64,000 nt of DNA. Origin: Desulfonatronum thiodismutans (GTDB taxonomy: Bacteria; Desulfobacterota; Desulfovibrionia; Desulfovibrionales; Desulfonatronaceae). Every line of letters starts with the position of its first letter. The stretch's first letter is position 1. A model generated the notes under the pieces. That model made no database searches. It saw nothing but the letters and a program-made list of their open reading frames with translations, and was not told the DNA's origin. A program made the translations under genes and the position numbers. Below are positions 1 to 8,530 of this stretch, in pieces. The stretch lies in the NCBI RefSeq assembly GCF_000717475.1, contig NZ_JPIK01000005.1, positions 352,809-416,808 on the forward strand, given 5' to 3'.

Positions 1-1017
1 GGGCAGGCTGGTGGGCAGGCCGTTGGGGTAGACTTCCGGATGGTCCACGCCTTCGGGCTCCACGAAGACCTGGTGGCGGTCCTTGTCCGGGAATCGGGCG
101 ATTTTGTCCTCAATGGACGGGCAGTATCTCGCGCCGGTGCCCTGGATGATCCCGGTATACAGCGGGGAGCGGTCCAGACCGGAGCGGATCACGGCGTGGG
201 TGGCCGCGTTGGTATGGGTCAGGTGGCAGGGAACCTGGGGCAGACGGATGCCGGGAGAATGAAAGCTGAAGGGGCGCGGCGGATCGTCCCCGGGTTGCGG
301 GGTCATGGACTCGTAGTCGATGCTGTCGCGGCGCAGCCGGGGGACGGTGCCGGTCTTGAGCCGCCCTAATTCCAGGCCGAGCCGAAGCAGATCCGCGGAA
401 AGCGATTTTGCCGGCGGGTCGCCAAGTCGCCCCCCGGAAAAGTGTTCCAGGCCGATATGGATCAAGCCGCGTAAAAAGGTTCCCGTGGTCAGGAGCACGG
501 CCCGGGCGAGCAGGTTCTCGCCCAGATGGGTGCGCACGCCCATGACGCGTCCGTCCCTGTCCAGCAGACCGTCCACCATTTCCTGGCGGACCCAGAGCCG
601 TTCCTGGGCAAAGACGTCTCGCTGGACCACCCGCATGTAGGCGTCCCGGTCGATCTGGGCCCGGGTGGCCCGGACAGCCGGCCCTTTACGGGTGTTCAGG
701 ATTCGGAACTGGATCCCGGCCTGGTCGGCCCAGACTCCCATGCATCCGCCCAGGGCGTCGATCTCTTTGACCATATGCCCCTTGGCCAGGCCGCCGATGG
801 CCGGATTACAGGAAAGGTGGCCGATACGATCGATGTTGATGGTCAGCAGCAGAGTGGTCAGGCCCATCCGGGCCGCGGCCATGGCCGCCTCGCATCCGGC
901 ATGGCCGGCACCCACGACGATCACGTCGAACTGGTCCGGCTCCAAAGGCTTGCGATGGGTCTCGCGCCCGGAATGTTGGGAAGGGGGAGGGTCTTCAGCG
1001 GTGGAGGGAAGCGGCAT
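1..1017 (-). CDS. mnmG: tRNA uridine-5-carboxymethylaminomethyl(34) synthesis enzyme MnmG, 3' end cut by window edge
   Basis: FAD-dependent enzyme that, with the GTPase MnmE, installs the (carboxymethyl)aminomethyl group on wobble uridine 34 of several tRNAs. The reverse strand from an ATG at 1017 reads 339 uninterrupted codons to the window edge. The dinucleotide-binding motif GAGHAG lies at about residues 36-41, followed by the family signatures CNPAIGGLAKGH and TRKGPAVRATRAQID, and the last visible residues, EVYPNGLPTSLP, match the middle of MnmG. About half of a roughly 630-residue protein is present. The N terminus is some 28 residues longer than E. coli MnmG, but I see no later ATG before the FAD motif. 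It lies 70 bases downstream of the M20 gene on the same strand. Confidence 0.95.
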   Translation of the reverse strand, partial: MPLPSTAEDPPPSQHSGRETHRKPLEPDQFDVIVVGAGHAGCEAAMAAARMGLTTLLLTINIDRIGHLSCNPAIGGLAKGHMVKEIDALGGCMGVWADQAGIQFRILNTRKGPAVRATRAQIDRDAYMRVVQRDVFAQERLWVRQEMVDGLLDRDGRVMGVRTHLGENLLARAVLLTTGTFLRGLIHIGLEHFSGGRLGDPPAKSLSADLLRLGLELGRLKTGTVPRLRRDSIDYESMTPQPGDDPPRPFSFHSPGIRLPQVPCHLTHTNAATHAVIRSGLDRSPLYTGIIQGTGARYCPSIEDKIARFPDKDRHQVFVEPEGVDHPEVYPNGLPTSLP

Positions 1018-1087
1018 GGGAGTGACGAATGGCCGTCGGGTCAAGCCCGGACGGTGCGGGAAGATTCAACCGGAGACTGGACCGGCT

Positions 1088-2323
1088 TCAGGACGGGTCG
1101 TCCATGCACAGGACATGAGCCATGACCTGGGCGTCGGCCAAGGTGTTCCGGATGGAAGAATGCTCGTTGGGCTGGTGGGCCGTGCCCAAAAGGGTGGACC
1201 AGACCACGCAGGGGATGCCTTGGCGGCGCAGAAACGAGGCCACGGTGCCGCCGCCGATGCCCATGGGCCTGGGGTTGGTCCCATGCACGGCCTGGACCGC
1301 GGTCAGCATGCGTTGGACAATGGGGCTGTCCGGCGAGGTGGCCGGTGCTGAACGGACTTCCTGGACGATCTCCCACTCCACGCGTACCCCGTGATCCGCG
1401 GCCACTTCGGCGCAGGTCTCGCTCACTGCGACCTGGATCTCATCCAGGTCGTATTCAACCAGGACCCGGCAGTCCAGATAAAAGACGTCCAGCCCGGGAA
1501 TGGTGTTCACGTTGGGGACGTTGGCTTCCTTTTTCGTCGCTTCGAAGGTGGAGCTGGAGGGAAAGAACAGCGGGTCCTGGTGGTCGAAGCGGGCGTACAG
1601 GGAGCGCAGACGCAGGATCAAGTCCGACGCGGCGACCAGACTGTTGACGCCTTTTTGGGGGGTGGAGGCGTGACACTGTTTGCCGAAGACCGAGAACTTC
1701 AACCAAAGCAGGCTTTTCTCGGCCACTTCCACCATTTCTCCGTCCGCTGTTCCGAAGTCCGGGATCAGGATCAGATCCCGGGGACCGAAGAGGTCTCGGC
1801 GGTGGGTCAGCACGTAGTCCAATCCCTTGGCACTGGCGGTTTCTTCGTCCGCGACAAAGAGCATCCCGAAATTGATGGGCGGCGGCTCGGATCCGGCGAG
1901 CACGGCCTCGGCCACCAGCAAAGAGGCCACCAAGCCCTGGTGGTTGTCCTCCACGCCGCGTCCATAGATCAGATCCCCGTCCACCCGCAACTCGTAAGGG
2001 GGGCTGGTCCAGAGTTCCGCGTCACCCGGAGGGACGATGTCGGTATGGGAGATGACCCAGAAGGTCCGGGAGGCGTCCCGGCCCGGAATCACCGCGGCCA
2101 GATTGGGCCGAAAGCCGCAGGGCACGGTGTCGTCCGGAGCGGGAATTTCCTCGATCCGTAAGGCGCCCATGGATCGCAGCAGGCGCAGCAGATGTTCGGC
2201 TTTTTCCCGTTCACCGTGGCCGCCGTTGACAGGGCCTAGTGCCGGAATGGCCACCAGATCGCGTTGCAGTTCGATAACCCGGTCTCGTCCACCTGCGATG
2301 ACGGAGCACAAAGCGTCACGCAT
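1088..2323 (-). CDS. M20 family metallohydrolase (ArgE/DapE-like)
   Basis: Zinc-dependent amidohydrolase or exopeptidase of the M20 family (acetylornithine deacetylase, succinyl-diaminopimelate desuccinylase, dipeptidases). Counting from the ATG at 2323 the protein has 411 residues. The metal-site pattern is visible: SHTD at about 92-95, GRGVEDN at about 121-127, and the catalytic-base/ligand pair DEET near 159-162. A C-terminal His occurs in NEHSSIRN. A TTG at 2344 in the same frame has no ribosome site, so the ATG is preferred. The gene starts shortly after the PxxKW gene on the same strand and probably shares its promoter. The substrate cannot be decided from sequence; a general peptidase is as likely as a biosynthetic deacylase. 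Confidence 0.85.
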   Translation of the reverse strand: MRDALCSVIAGGRDRVIELQRDLVAIPALGPVNGGHGEREKAEHLLRLLRSMGALRIEEIPAPDDTVPCGFRPNLAAVIPGRDASRTFWVISHTDIVPPGDAELWTSPPYELRVDGDLIYGRGVEDNHQGLVASLLVAEAVLAGSEPPPINFGMLFVADEETASAKGLDYVLTHRRDLFGPRDLILIPDFGTADGEMVEVAEKSLLWLKFSVFGKQCHASTPQKGVNSLVAASDLILRLRSLYARFDHQDPLFFPSSSTFEATKKEANVPNVNTIPGLDVFYLDCRVLVEYDLDEIQVAVSETCAEVAADHGVRVEWEIVQEVRSAPATSPDSPIVQRMLTAVQAVHGTNPRPMGIGGGTVASFLRRQGIPCVVWSTLLGTAHQPNEHSSIRNTLADAQVMAHVLCMDDPS

Positions 2324-2353
2324 CAGAGCAATATCCCAAACCAAGAGGGTTGT

Positions 2354-2608
2354 TTAACGGCCGCGAGCAGCGCGCTTGGAAGCCTTCAAGGGGTTGACCT
2401 TGATTTTGCCCTGCTTGTCCACGCTGGCCTTGACATGGGTGGCGAAGTTGCAGACTCCCAGAGCCCACTTGGCCTCGGGTTCGGCGTAGCTGCTGCAATG
2501 GCGCAACCCGTCGTCTTCCTTGATCCGTTCGCATCCTTCGCACTTTTCCACCACGGGCTGAAACACAAAGGCGCCGGCGGCGCCGTTTTTCGACTTTTCG
2601 ACTTGCAT
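2354..2608 (-). CDS. PxxKW family cysteine-rich protein
   Basis: Small protein of 84 residues belonging to the PxxKW cysteine-rich family seen in sulfate-reducing Desulfobacterota; its function is unknown. The sequence holds CEGCER, an HCSSY element, the signature PEAKW and a following CNFATH, so four or five cysteines could bind a metal or Fe-S centre. The C terminus is basic (KASKRAARGR). The start at 2608 is chosen because AGGAG lies seven bases upstream; an in-frame extension further upstream has no such site. A well-formed promoter lies at 2649-2676. The M20 gene follows closely. Confidence 0.85.
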   Translation of the reverse strand: MQVEKSKNGAAGAFVFQPVVEKCEGCERIKEDDGLRHCSSYAEPEAKWALGVCNFATHVKASVDKQGKIKVNPLKASKRAARGR

Positions 2609-2648
2609 CGCAAAACTCCTGAAAATGAAATTGGAAAAAGAGAGGTCT

Positions 2649-2676
2649 TTTATGGACAACCGCTTCGGTCTGTCAA
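2649..2676 (-). promoter_or_regulatory. sigma-70-type promoter for the PxxKW/M20 transcript
   Basis: Reading the minus strand, a perfect TTGACA (2676-2671) is followed after 16 bases by CATAAA (2654-2649). Initiation near 2641 would give a leader of about 33 bases ahead of the PxxKW start codon and its AGGAG site. This lies in the 223-base divergent gap before the Anbu cluster. Inferred from consensus only. Confidence 0.6.
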
Positions 2677-2831
2677 GGTGAAGAGTTCAGAAAGCACATG
2701 CTTCTGGTTCTTGTTGGCCGGAATCTTTTGGCGTAGCGTTGTCTTTCTCAACAATGCCAACGCCGGGGGACAGCACGGAGGCTGGCGGGCAGGGAAATTA
2801 TCCTCTCACCGTTTTTTTCAGCGAGGTGCTC

Positions 2832-4277
2832 ATGCAGGCAGGGGTGAACTTTGACGGATACGAGATCGGGCCGTTTTACGACGAGATGTTCGAGGCTTCG
2901 GGCGTGGCCCGGCCTGGGACCAGGCTGTTGCTGGACAAGCTGCGCTCGTTGCCGGCCAATGAACTCCTGACCCGACAGGCCGCGGCGGAGAAGATTTTTT
3001 TTGATCTGGGGATCACGTTTTCCGTGTACGGCCACGAGCAGGGCGCGGAGAAGATTTTTCCTTTCGACATCGTGCCCCGGGTGATCGAGGCCGAGGAGTG
3101 GAACCACCTGGAGCGGGGTCTGAAGCAGCGTATTCAGGCCCTGAACCTGTTTCTGGACGACATCTACCACGACCAGAAGATTCTCCGGAACAACGTCGTC
3201 CCCCGAGACATCATCGAATCATCGGCGGGTTATTTTCCGGTCTGCCGGGGCTTGAATCCGCCTTTGGGCGTCTGGTGTCACATCACGGGCACGGACCTGG
3301 TCCGCGACGCCAACGGGGAATTCCATGTTCTGGAGGACAATCTGCGCTCGCCCTCGGGGGTGTCCTACGTCCTGGCCAACCGGCAGATCCTGAAGCGGAC
3401 CTTCCCCCAAGTCTTCAGCGCTTCCAATGTCCGCTCCGTGGACACCTACCCGTCCCAGCTCCTGGACATGCTCCACTCCATCGCCCCGTCCAGGCAGACC
3501 CGGCCCAGCGTGGCCCTGCTGACCCCCGGGGTCCACAATTCAGCCTATTTCGAGCATTCCTTTCTGAGCCAGCAGACCGGCATCGAGTTGGTGGAAGGCG
3601 CGGACCTGGTGGTCCATGAGGGGTACGTGCATATGCGCACCACCAGGGGGTTGATCAAAGTTGACGTCGTTTACCGGCGGATCGGGGAGGATTTTCTGGA
3701 CCCGCGGGTTTTCCGCGAGGACTCCCTGCTGGGCGTGCCCGGAATCATGGATGTCTATCGTCAAGGACGAGTGGCTCTGGCCAACGCGCCCGGAACCGGG
3801 GTGGCCGATGACAAGGCCGTGTACGCCTATGTGCCGGAGATCATCAAGTACTATCTGGGCGAAGACCCGATCATCCCCAACATCCCCACCTACATCTGCC
3901 GCGACCCCAGGCAGATGGCGCATGTTCTGGCCAACCTGGACTCCCTGGTGGTCAAGGCGGCCAACGAATCCGGCGGGTACGGAATGCTCATCGGTCCGGC
4001 CTCGACCAAGGCCGACCAGGAGGCCTTTGCCTCGAAGATCCGGCAGGACCCGCGCAACTATATCGCCCAGCCCACGGTTTCCCTGTCCCGCTGCCCGGTG
4101 ATCGTGGGTGACCATTTCGAAGGCCGACATGTGGATCTGCGGCCCTATGTCCTGTACGGCAACGAGATTCAGGTCATTCCCGGCGGGTTGACCCGGGTCG
4201 CCCTGACCAAGGGTTCTTTGGTGGTCAACTCCTCCCAGGGCGGGGGGAGCAAGGACACCTGGGTCCTGGGACGATAA
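2832..4277 (+). CDS. circularly permuted ATP-grasp protein of the Anbu cluster
   Basis: Predicted ATP-dependent carboxylate-amine ligase of the circularly permuted ATP-grasp type 2 family, 481 residues. The substrate is unknown, but the family is proposed to ligate amino acids or peptides. Recognisable segments are GLNPPLGVWCHITGTDLVR, the EDNLRSPSGVSYVLANR element, VKAANESGGYGM (nucleotide binding) and the C-terminal SSQGGGSKDTWVL. The ATG at 2832 is chosen because GAGGTG lies just upstream; the frame extends to 2739 without a ribosome site. The alpha-E gene follows after 26 bases, then Anbu and transglutaminase, an association that recurs across bacteria and supports a joint pathway. Confidence 0.88.
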   Translation: MQAGVNFDGYEIGPFYDEMFEASGVARPGTRLLLDKLRSLPANELLTRQAAAEKIFFDLGITFSVYGHEQGAEKIFPFDIVPRVIEAEEWNHLERGLKQRIQALNLFLDDIYHDQKILRNNVVPRDIIESSAGYFPVCRGLNPPLGVWCHITGTDLVRDANGEFHVLEDNLRSPSGVSYVLANRQILKRTFPQVFSASNVRSVDTYPSQLLDMLHSIAPSRQTRPSVALLTPGVHNSAYFEHSFLSQQTGIELVEGADLVVHEGYVHMRTTRGLIKVDVVYRRIGEDFLDPRVFREDSLLGVPGIMDVYRQGRVALANAPGTGVADDKAVYAYVPEIIKYYLGEDPIIPNIPTYICRDPRQMAHVLANLDSLVVKAANESGGYGMLIGPASTKADQEAFASKIRQDPRNYIAQPTVSLSRCPVIVGDHFEGRHVDLRPYVLYGNEIQVIPGGLTRVALTKGSLVVNSSQGGGSKDTWVLGR

Positions 4278-4303
4278 CCCGGCAGTCAAGAGGAGAGAAG
4301 AGC

Positions 4304-5278
4304 ATGTTGAGCAGAGACGCCGACGCCGTTTACTGGATGAGCAGATACCTGGAGCGGTCCAGCAATATCGCCCGGTTTCTGGACGTGAACTGGCATTTGA
4401 CTCTGGACGTTCCCGAGGAAAAAGGCGAACAGTGGAAACCGCTGGTGGTCACCACCGGGGACTATGCCATCTTCAAGTCCCGCTACCCGGAACAACGTCC
4501 AGAGGACGTGCTGTACTTCCTGACCGCGGACGCCCAGAACCCCAATTCCATTCTTTCCAGTCTGCGGGCCGCCCGGCAGAACGCCTTTTCCGTGCGCAAC
4601 AGCATTCCCACGGAAATGTGGGAGGCGGTGAACGTCTTCTATCACTATGTCAACGACACCTGCGTCCGACCTGAGGCGATCATTCGCGAGCCGGAGCGGT
4701 TCTGCGCCGAGGTCAAATGGCGCAACCTGATGATCGGGGGGATCGCCTCGGACATCATGGCCAACGACGAAGCCTGGCGTTTTTTCCGGCTGGGCCGACT
4801 CCTGGAGCGGGCGGACAAGACGTCCCGGATCGTGGACGTGAAGTATTTTCTCCTCCTGCCCAGCCTGGATCACGTGGGCATGGTTCTGGACCATGTCCAG
4901 TGGGCGGCACTGCTCAAGGCCGTGGGTGGGTTTCAGGCCTATCGACATGCTTTCGGCAAGATCGACCCGTCCAAAGTCGTCCAGTTCCTGATCCTGGACC
5001 ACGACTTTCCCCGCTCCATTCTTTATTGCCTGACCGAGGCCCAGCAGTGCCTGCACGATATCACCGGAACGCGGATCGGCTATTTCTCCAACCCCGCGGA
5101 ACTGCAAATGGGCCAGATCTGTGCCGGATTGTCCTACCACACCATTGAGGAAATTTTTGAACAGGGGCTGCACGAATTCACCGACGACCTGCAAATGCGG
5201 CTCAATGTCCTGGACCGGGCCATTTACGAAACATTTTTCTCTCGGCTTCCGGCCATTGACCAAAGTCAGCAGCAGTAG
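4304..5278 (+). CDS. alpha-E domain-containing protein (DUF403)
   Basis: All-helical alpha-E protein of 324 residues. The family has no proven biochemical role but almost always accompanies a circularly permuted ATP-grasp and a transglutaminase, with which it may form a ligase complex. The opening LSRDADAVYWMSRYLERSSN and the internal RLGRLLERADKTSRIVDVKY are the typical family signatures, the latter rich in conserved Arg and Glu. The ATG at 4304 has AGGAG eight bases upstream. It sits 26 bases after the ATP-grasp gene and 75 bases before the Anbu gene, all on the plus strand, consistent with one operon. Confidence 0.88.
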   Translation: MLSRDADAVYWMSRYLERSSNIARFLDVNWHLTLDVPEEKGEQWKPLVVTTGDYAIFKSRYPEQRPEDVLYFLTADAQNPNSILSSLRAARQNAFSVRNSIPTEMWEAVNVFYHYVNDTCVRPEAIIREPERFCAEVKWRNLMIGGIASDIMANDEAWRFFRLGRLLERADKTSRIVDVKYFLLLPSLDHVGMVLDHVQWAALLKAVGGFQAYRHAFGKIDPSKVVQFLILDHDFPRSILYCLTEAQQCLHDITGTRIGYFSNPAELQMGQICAGLSYHTIEEIFEQGLHEFTDDLQMRLNVLDRAIYETFFSRLPAIDQSQQQ

Positions 5279-5353
5279 CAATAGAAGCAACAGGCATCGG
5301 ACGCCCTGCCTTTTTTCCTTCCTTCACGACCATCAACCGGAGCATGTGCCGCA

Positions 5354-6148
5354 ATGACCTTTTGTCTCGGGATCACCGTTGAAGATGGGCTGGTGGGCAT
5401 CGCCGACACCCGGATCACCTCCGGAAACGAGCTGACCACCGCGCCCAAGATTACCAGTTTCGACTTTGAGAACGGTCACGGCGCGTTCTTCGTGATGACC
5501 TCCGGACTGCGCTCGGTCCGGGACAAGGTCATGACCTATTTCGAGGAAGAGGTGGCCGGGCTGGAAGAACCGTATGACCGGATGTTCAAGGCGGTCAATG
5601 CTCTGGCCCGTGAATTGCGCAAGGTGGCTGAGGAGGACGGGCCCTATCTGGAACGCAGCGGACTGCAGTTCAACCTGCACATCCTGGTGGGAGGGCAACT
5701 CAAGAACGATGCGGAACACCAGTTGTTCCTGCTCTATCCCGAGGGCAACTGGGTGATCATCACCCACGGCACGCCCTACCACATCATCGGGGAGAGCGGG
5801 TACGGCAAGCCGGTCCTGGATCGAACCTTGAAATATACGGACAAGTTGGCTTTTGCCCTGAAGGTGGGCTGCCTGGCTTTCGATTCCACCCGGATCAGCG
5901 CCTCGGACGTGGACTTTCCCGTTGACGTGATTCTTTATTCCAAGGGCAGCTACAAGCTGGTGGAACACCGCTTCGAGCAGGAAGAGCTGGCGGAGATTTC
6001 CAGCTGGTGGCAGGACAGGTTGCGCGCTCTGGTCCATGAACTGCCCTCGGAGTGGATCGAGAACATCGCCTCCAAGCTGACCCGGGTCCAGCGCACCTCC
6101 AGGATCAGGGCCAAAGCGGCTCTGGCCGCGGACGTGAAGAAAGAATGA
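5354..6148 (+). CDS. Anbu proteasome-like N-terminal nucleophile protease
   Basis: Member of the Anbu (ancestral beta subunit) branch of self-compartmentalising Ntn peptidases related to HslV and the proteasome beta subunit; 264 residues. The open frame starts MTFCLGI, placing a Thr directly after the initiator Met as expected for the Ntn nucleophile. The conserved GIADTRIT and the Lys in TTAPKITSF follow at proteasome-like spacing. A later FHIL-type strand and SSW/WWQD helix region complete the usual length. The start has only a distant GGAG. The last codons overlap the transglutaminase start as ATGA, indicating translational coupling. Anbu assemblies are described as helical or open rings; physiological substrates are unknown. 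Confidence 0.85.
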   Translation: MTFCLGITVEDGLVGIADTRITSGNELTTAPKITSFDFENGHGAFFVMTSGLRSVRDKVMTYFEEEVAGLEEPYDRMFKAVNALARELRKVAEEDGPYLERSGLQFNLHILVGGQLKNDAEHQLFLLYPEGNWVIITHGTPYHIIGESGYGKPVLDRTLKYTDKLAFALKVGCLAFDSTRISASDVDFPVDVILYSKGSYKLVEHRFEQEELAEISSWWQDRLRALVHELPSEWIENIASKLTRVQRTSRIRAKAALAADVKKE

Positions 6149-7023
6149 TCTTCTCCGTCGCTCACGTCACAACTTATGGCTATTCCCGTGCGGTCTTCCT
6201 GGAGCCCCACGCCGTTCGCCTTCTCCCGCGCCCCGATCCGGCGCAGCGTATTCTAGAGCATACGTTACGGTTCGAACCCGAACCCGCAGGGCAAGCCCGC
6301 GGCCTGGATCTCTGGGGCAACGGCTTCGTGCAGATCTGGTTTAACGACATGCACCAGAATCTGCGCATCGAGAGCATCTGCCGGGTGCAAACCCTACGTG
6401 CCAACCCCTTCGACTTCTTCCTGACCCGGGCGGCAGAGCACCTGCCCGTGGAGCTGACTCCGGTGGAACGCGTTGAACTGTGTTCGTGCCTGACTCGTCG
6501 CTATCCGGGCCGGAATTCCAAGGATATGGACGTGGGGACGGATCCGGTCAGCCTCCTTGCCGGCAACCTGGCCACCCAGGCCAACGCCTCCAGCATGGAC
6601 TTTCTTCTGAACTTGAACAGATGGATTTTCGAGCACGTACAGCGCCAGGAGCGCCTCGAGCCCGGCGTGCTTGCCCCGCAAAGGCTGCTGGCCGAAGGAG
6701 TCGGCTCCTGCCGGGACTTGGCCGTGCTTTTCATGGAGATCTGCCGGGAAGCGGGTATCCCGGCCCGGTTCGTCAGCGGGTACCAGGAGGGTGATCCGGA
6801 CGTGCCCGAGGCCGAGCTGCACGCCTGGGCCGAGGCCTACCTGCCGGGGATCGGCTGGCGGGGTTACGACCCGACCCACGGACTGGTGGTGGCCGATCGG
6901 CATATCTCCCTGGCCGCGGCTCCGGAACCGGAGCAAACCATGCCCCTGACCGGATCTTTTCGCGGCACCGGGGCCTTTTCCACAATCACCCACACGGTTC
7001 GGATGACGCCGGAAGCCGATTGA
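6145..7023 (+). CDS. transglutaminase-like cysteine protease of the Anbu cluster
   Basis: Transglutaminase-like protein of 292 residues with an N-terminal bacterial transglutaminase-associated region (residues 1-80) and the catalytic core at 135-250. The triad is visible as Cys189 in GSCRDLA, His226 in LHAWAEAYLP and Asp242 in GYDPTHG. Such proteins more often hydrolyse or transfer amide bonds than cross-link proteins. No signal peptide is evident, so a cytoplasmic site is likely, matching its Anbu and ATP-grasp partners. The ATG at 6145 overlaps the Anbu stop by four bases. The gene ends 65 bases before the convergent rsmA. Confidence 0.88.
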   Translation: MIFSVAHVTTYGYSRAVFLEPHAVRLLPRPDPAQRILEHTLRFEPEPAGQARGLDLWGNGFVQIWFNDMHQNLRIESICRVQTLRANPFDFFLTRAAEHLPVELTPVERVELCSCLTRRYPGRNSKDMDVGTDPVSLLAGNLATQANASSMDFLLNLNRWIFEHVQRQERLEPGVLAPQRLLAEGVGSCRDLAVLFMEICREAGIPARFVSGYQEGDPDVPEAELHAWAEAYLPGIGWRGYDPTHGLVVADRHISLAAAPEPEQTMPLTGSFRGTGAFSTITHTVRMTPEAD

Positions 7024-7088
7024 TTTAGCTACTTGGCTCAGGTCCGCGATGTTTTTTCATGAAGGTCGGGTGCTTGAGAGCGTAACCT

Positions 7089-7928
7089 TCATGACGTGGC
7101 CGGGCTGGGGTTTTCAGGGTCCTGGTGAGGAGGAAATAAAAGGTTCGCCAGGAGTTGGAAGCGGCGGGGCGAGAGTTCTTCGGGGCGGCTTTCCGGGCGC
7201 AGGTCTTGGTCCTGGAACCACTGGTCCAAGTGATCGCCCCAGAGAGGGCGGAGGATGGTTTTGAGTTGTTTGCGGCGTTGCTGGAAGCACAGGGGCAGCA
7301 ATCGGCGGAGAGGGCCGGAGTGGTGGAGGCGTTCTTCCGGGGCCAAGGAGGTCAGGCAGATCACGGCGGAGTCCACTTTCGGGCGGGGGTGGAAGACCTG
7401 GGGGCCTACGGTGAACAGGCCGCGAACCTGGGCATGGCTCTGGACCCAGACGCTCAGGGCCCCGTAGCTGCGCGAGCCCGGCGCGGCGGCCAGTCTTTGG
7501 GCGACCTCTTTTTGGACCATGAATATGCCCCGCTCCAGGTGCGGGACGTCGGCGGCCAGGTCCCAGATGATCGGCGAGGCGACATTGTAGGGCAGGTTCC
7601 CGATGATTCGCCATGGGCCGTGGAGCTTTGTCCAGTTGAACCGCAGCGCGTCCGTGACGACCACTGAAAGTCTCGGCCAGTGTTTTTTCAGCTTTCCGGC
7701 CAGAACGCCGTCCTTTTCCAGGGCGTACAGATCACAGCCGGACTCCAGGAGCCGGCCGGTCAACGCACCGCGTCCCGGACCGATTTCCAGAACCCGGTGT
7801 CCGGAAGAAGCTTCCAGAGCATCGGCGATTTTCCAGGCCGTGCCCTGGTCCTGCAGAAAGTTCTGCCCTAGGCTGCGCTTGGGTCTGTGCGCGGCCTGTC
7901 CCGGAGTTCTGGATAGCGCGGAGGTCAT
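7089..7928 (-). CDS. rsmA: 16S rRNA dimethyladenosine transferase RsmA (KsgA)
   Basis: S-adenosylmethionine-dependent enzyme that dimethylates A1518 and A1519 in the 3' hairpin of 16S rRNA, a late 30S maturation step. The 279-residue protein has the family N terminus RSLGQNFLQD, the SAM motif VLEIGPGRGALT at about 46-57 and the catalytic NLPYN at 111-115. The start ATG (7928) overlaps the DUF2062 stop as ATGA, and DUF2062 in turn overlaps the elongation factor G stop, so the three genes look translationally coupled. The extreme C terminus (PPHQDPENPSPATS) is a low-complexity tail. Confidence 0.95.
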   Translation of the reverse strand: MTSALSRTPGQAAHRPKRSLGQNFLQDQGTAWKIADALEASSGHRVLEIGPGRGALTGRLLESGCDLYALEKDGVLAGKLKKHWPRLSVVVTDALRFNWTKLHGPWRIIGNLPYNVASPIIWDLAADVPHLERGIFMVQKEVAQRLAAAPGSRSYGALSVWVQSHAQVRGLFTVGPQVFHPRPKVDSAVICLTSLAPEERLHHSGPLRRLLPLCFQQRRKQLKTILRPLWGDHLDQWFQDQDLRPESRPEELSPRRFQLLANLLFPPHQDPENPSPATS

Positions 7929-8530
7929 GAGTCCGGTCTCGTGGAGTCGGAGGGCAGGGCCGAAGGTTTGGATGGAGATTGGGCCGTGGACTGGGGTGAC
8001 GCAGCAAAGGGACTTTTCCTGTACGGCGACGTGGCCATTTTTCTGGCCCGACGGGCTTGGTGGGCACGGGTCACGGCCAGGGTCAGGAAGTAGGCCAGCA
8101 CGGCGCTGGGTAAGGCGATCACGAAACCGCCCAGCAGAATGCTGCCGTAGAAATGCCAGCCGGCTTGCAGGAGCTCGCCGATGGTCCAGTGATCCGGGTT
8201 GAGCCGTCCCCGTCCGTCGGGGAGAAAAAAACGGCCGATCCGGAGCATGACCAGGTAGAAAAACGGGATGGTCAGCGGGTTGGTGATCAGAGTGCCGATC
8301 AGGGCGGTCAGTTTACTGCATCGCAAAAGCAGGGCCAGGGCCAGGACCACCACGGTTTGCAGCGGGATGATCGGCAACAGGCCGATGAACACCCCCAGCC
8401 CCATGCCCAGGGCGATGTCCTCGGGAGAGGATTTGATCCGCAGAATCCGCTTATATCCGTGGCGAAGCCCCCTGATCAGGTTCTCCCACCAAAGCCTGGT
8501 CCGTCGTGGATGCATGGGAGTGGGAATCAC
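7925..8530 (-). CDS. DUF2062 domain membrane protein
   Basis: Integral membrane protein of about 200 residues with a DUF2062 domain, function unknown. The region SSPEDIALGMGLGVFIGLLP followed by a long hydrophobic stretch and the TNPLTIPFFY motif is diagnostic. Three to four membrane segments are visible (about 45-75, 80-105 and 130-170). The C-terminal 30 residues are Ser/Ala/Pro-rich and polar. The start could be the GTG at 8530, overlapping the upstream stop as GTGA, or an ATG at 8515; neither has a ribosome site, which fits coupling to the preceding gene. Confidence 0.85.
   Translation of the reverse strand: MIPTPMHPRRTRLWWENLIRGLRHGYKRILRIKSSPEDIALGMGLGVFIGLLPIIPLQTVVVLALALLLRCSKLTALIGTLITNPLTIPFFYLVMLRIGRFFLPDGRGRLNPDHWTIGELLQAGWHFYGSILLGGFVIALPSAVLAYFLTLAVTRAHQARRARKMATSPYRKSPFAASPQSTAQSPSKPSALPSDSTRPDS

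Noticed and set aside
6260..6300. GGTTCGAA sequence resembling a tRNA T-arm
   Set aside because: It lies inside the transglutaminase coding region and no acceptor, D or anticodon arms can be drawn around it.
7058..7093. CATGAAGGT/ACCTTCATG inverted repeat between the transglutaminase gene and rsmA as a terminator
   Set aside because: The T run lies before the stem on the plus strand and would be an A run after it on the minus strand, so it fits a terminator on neither strand.
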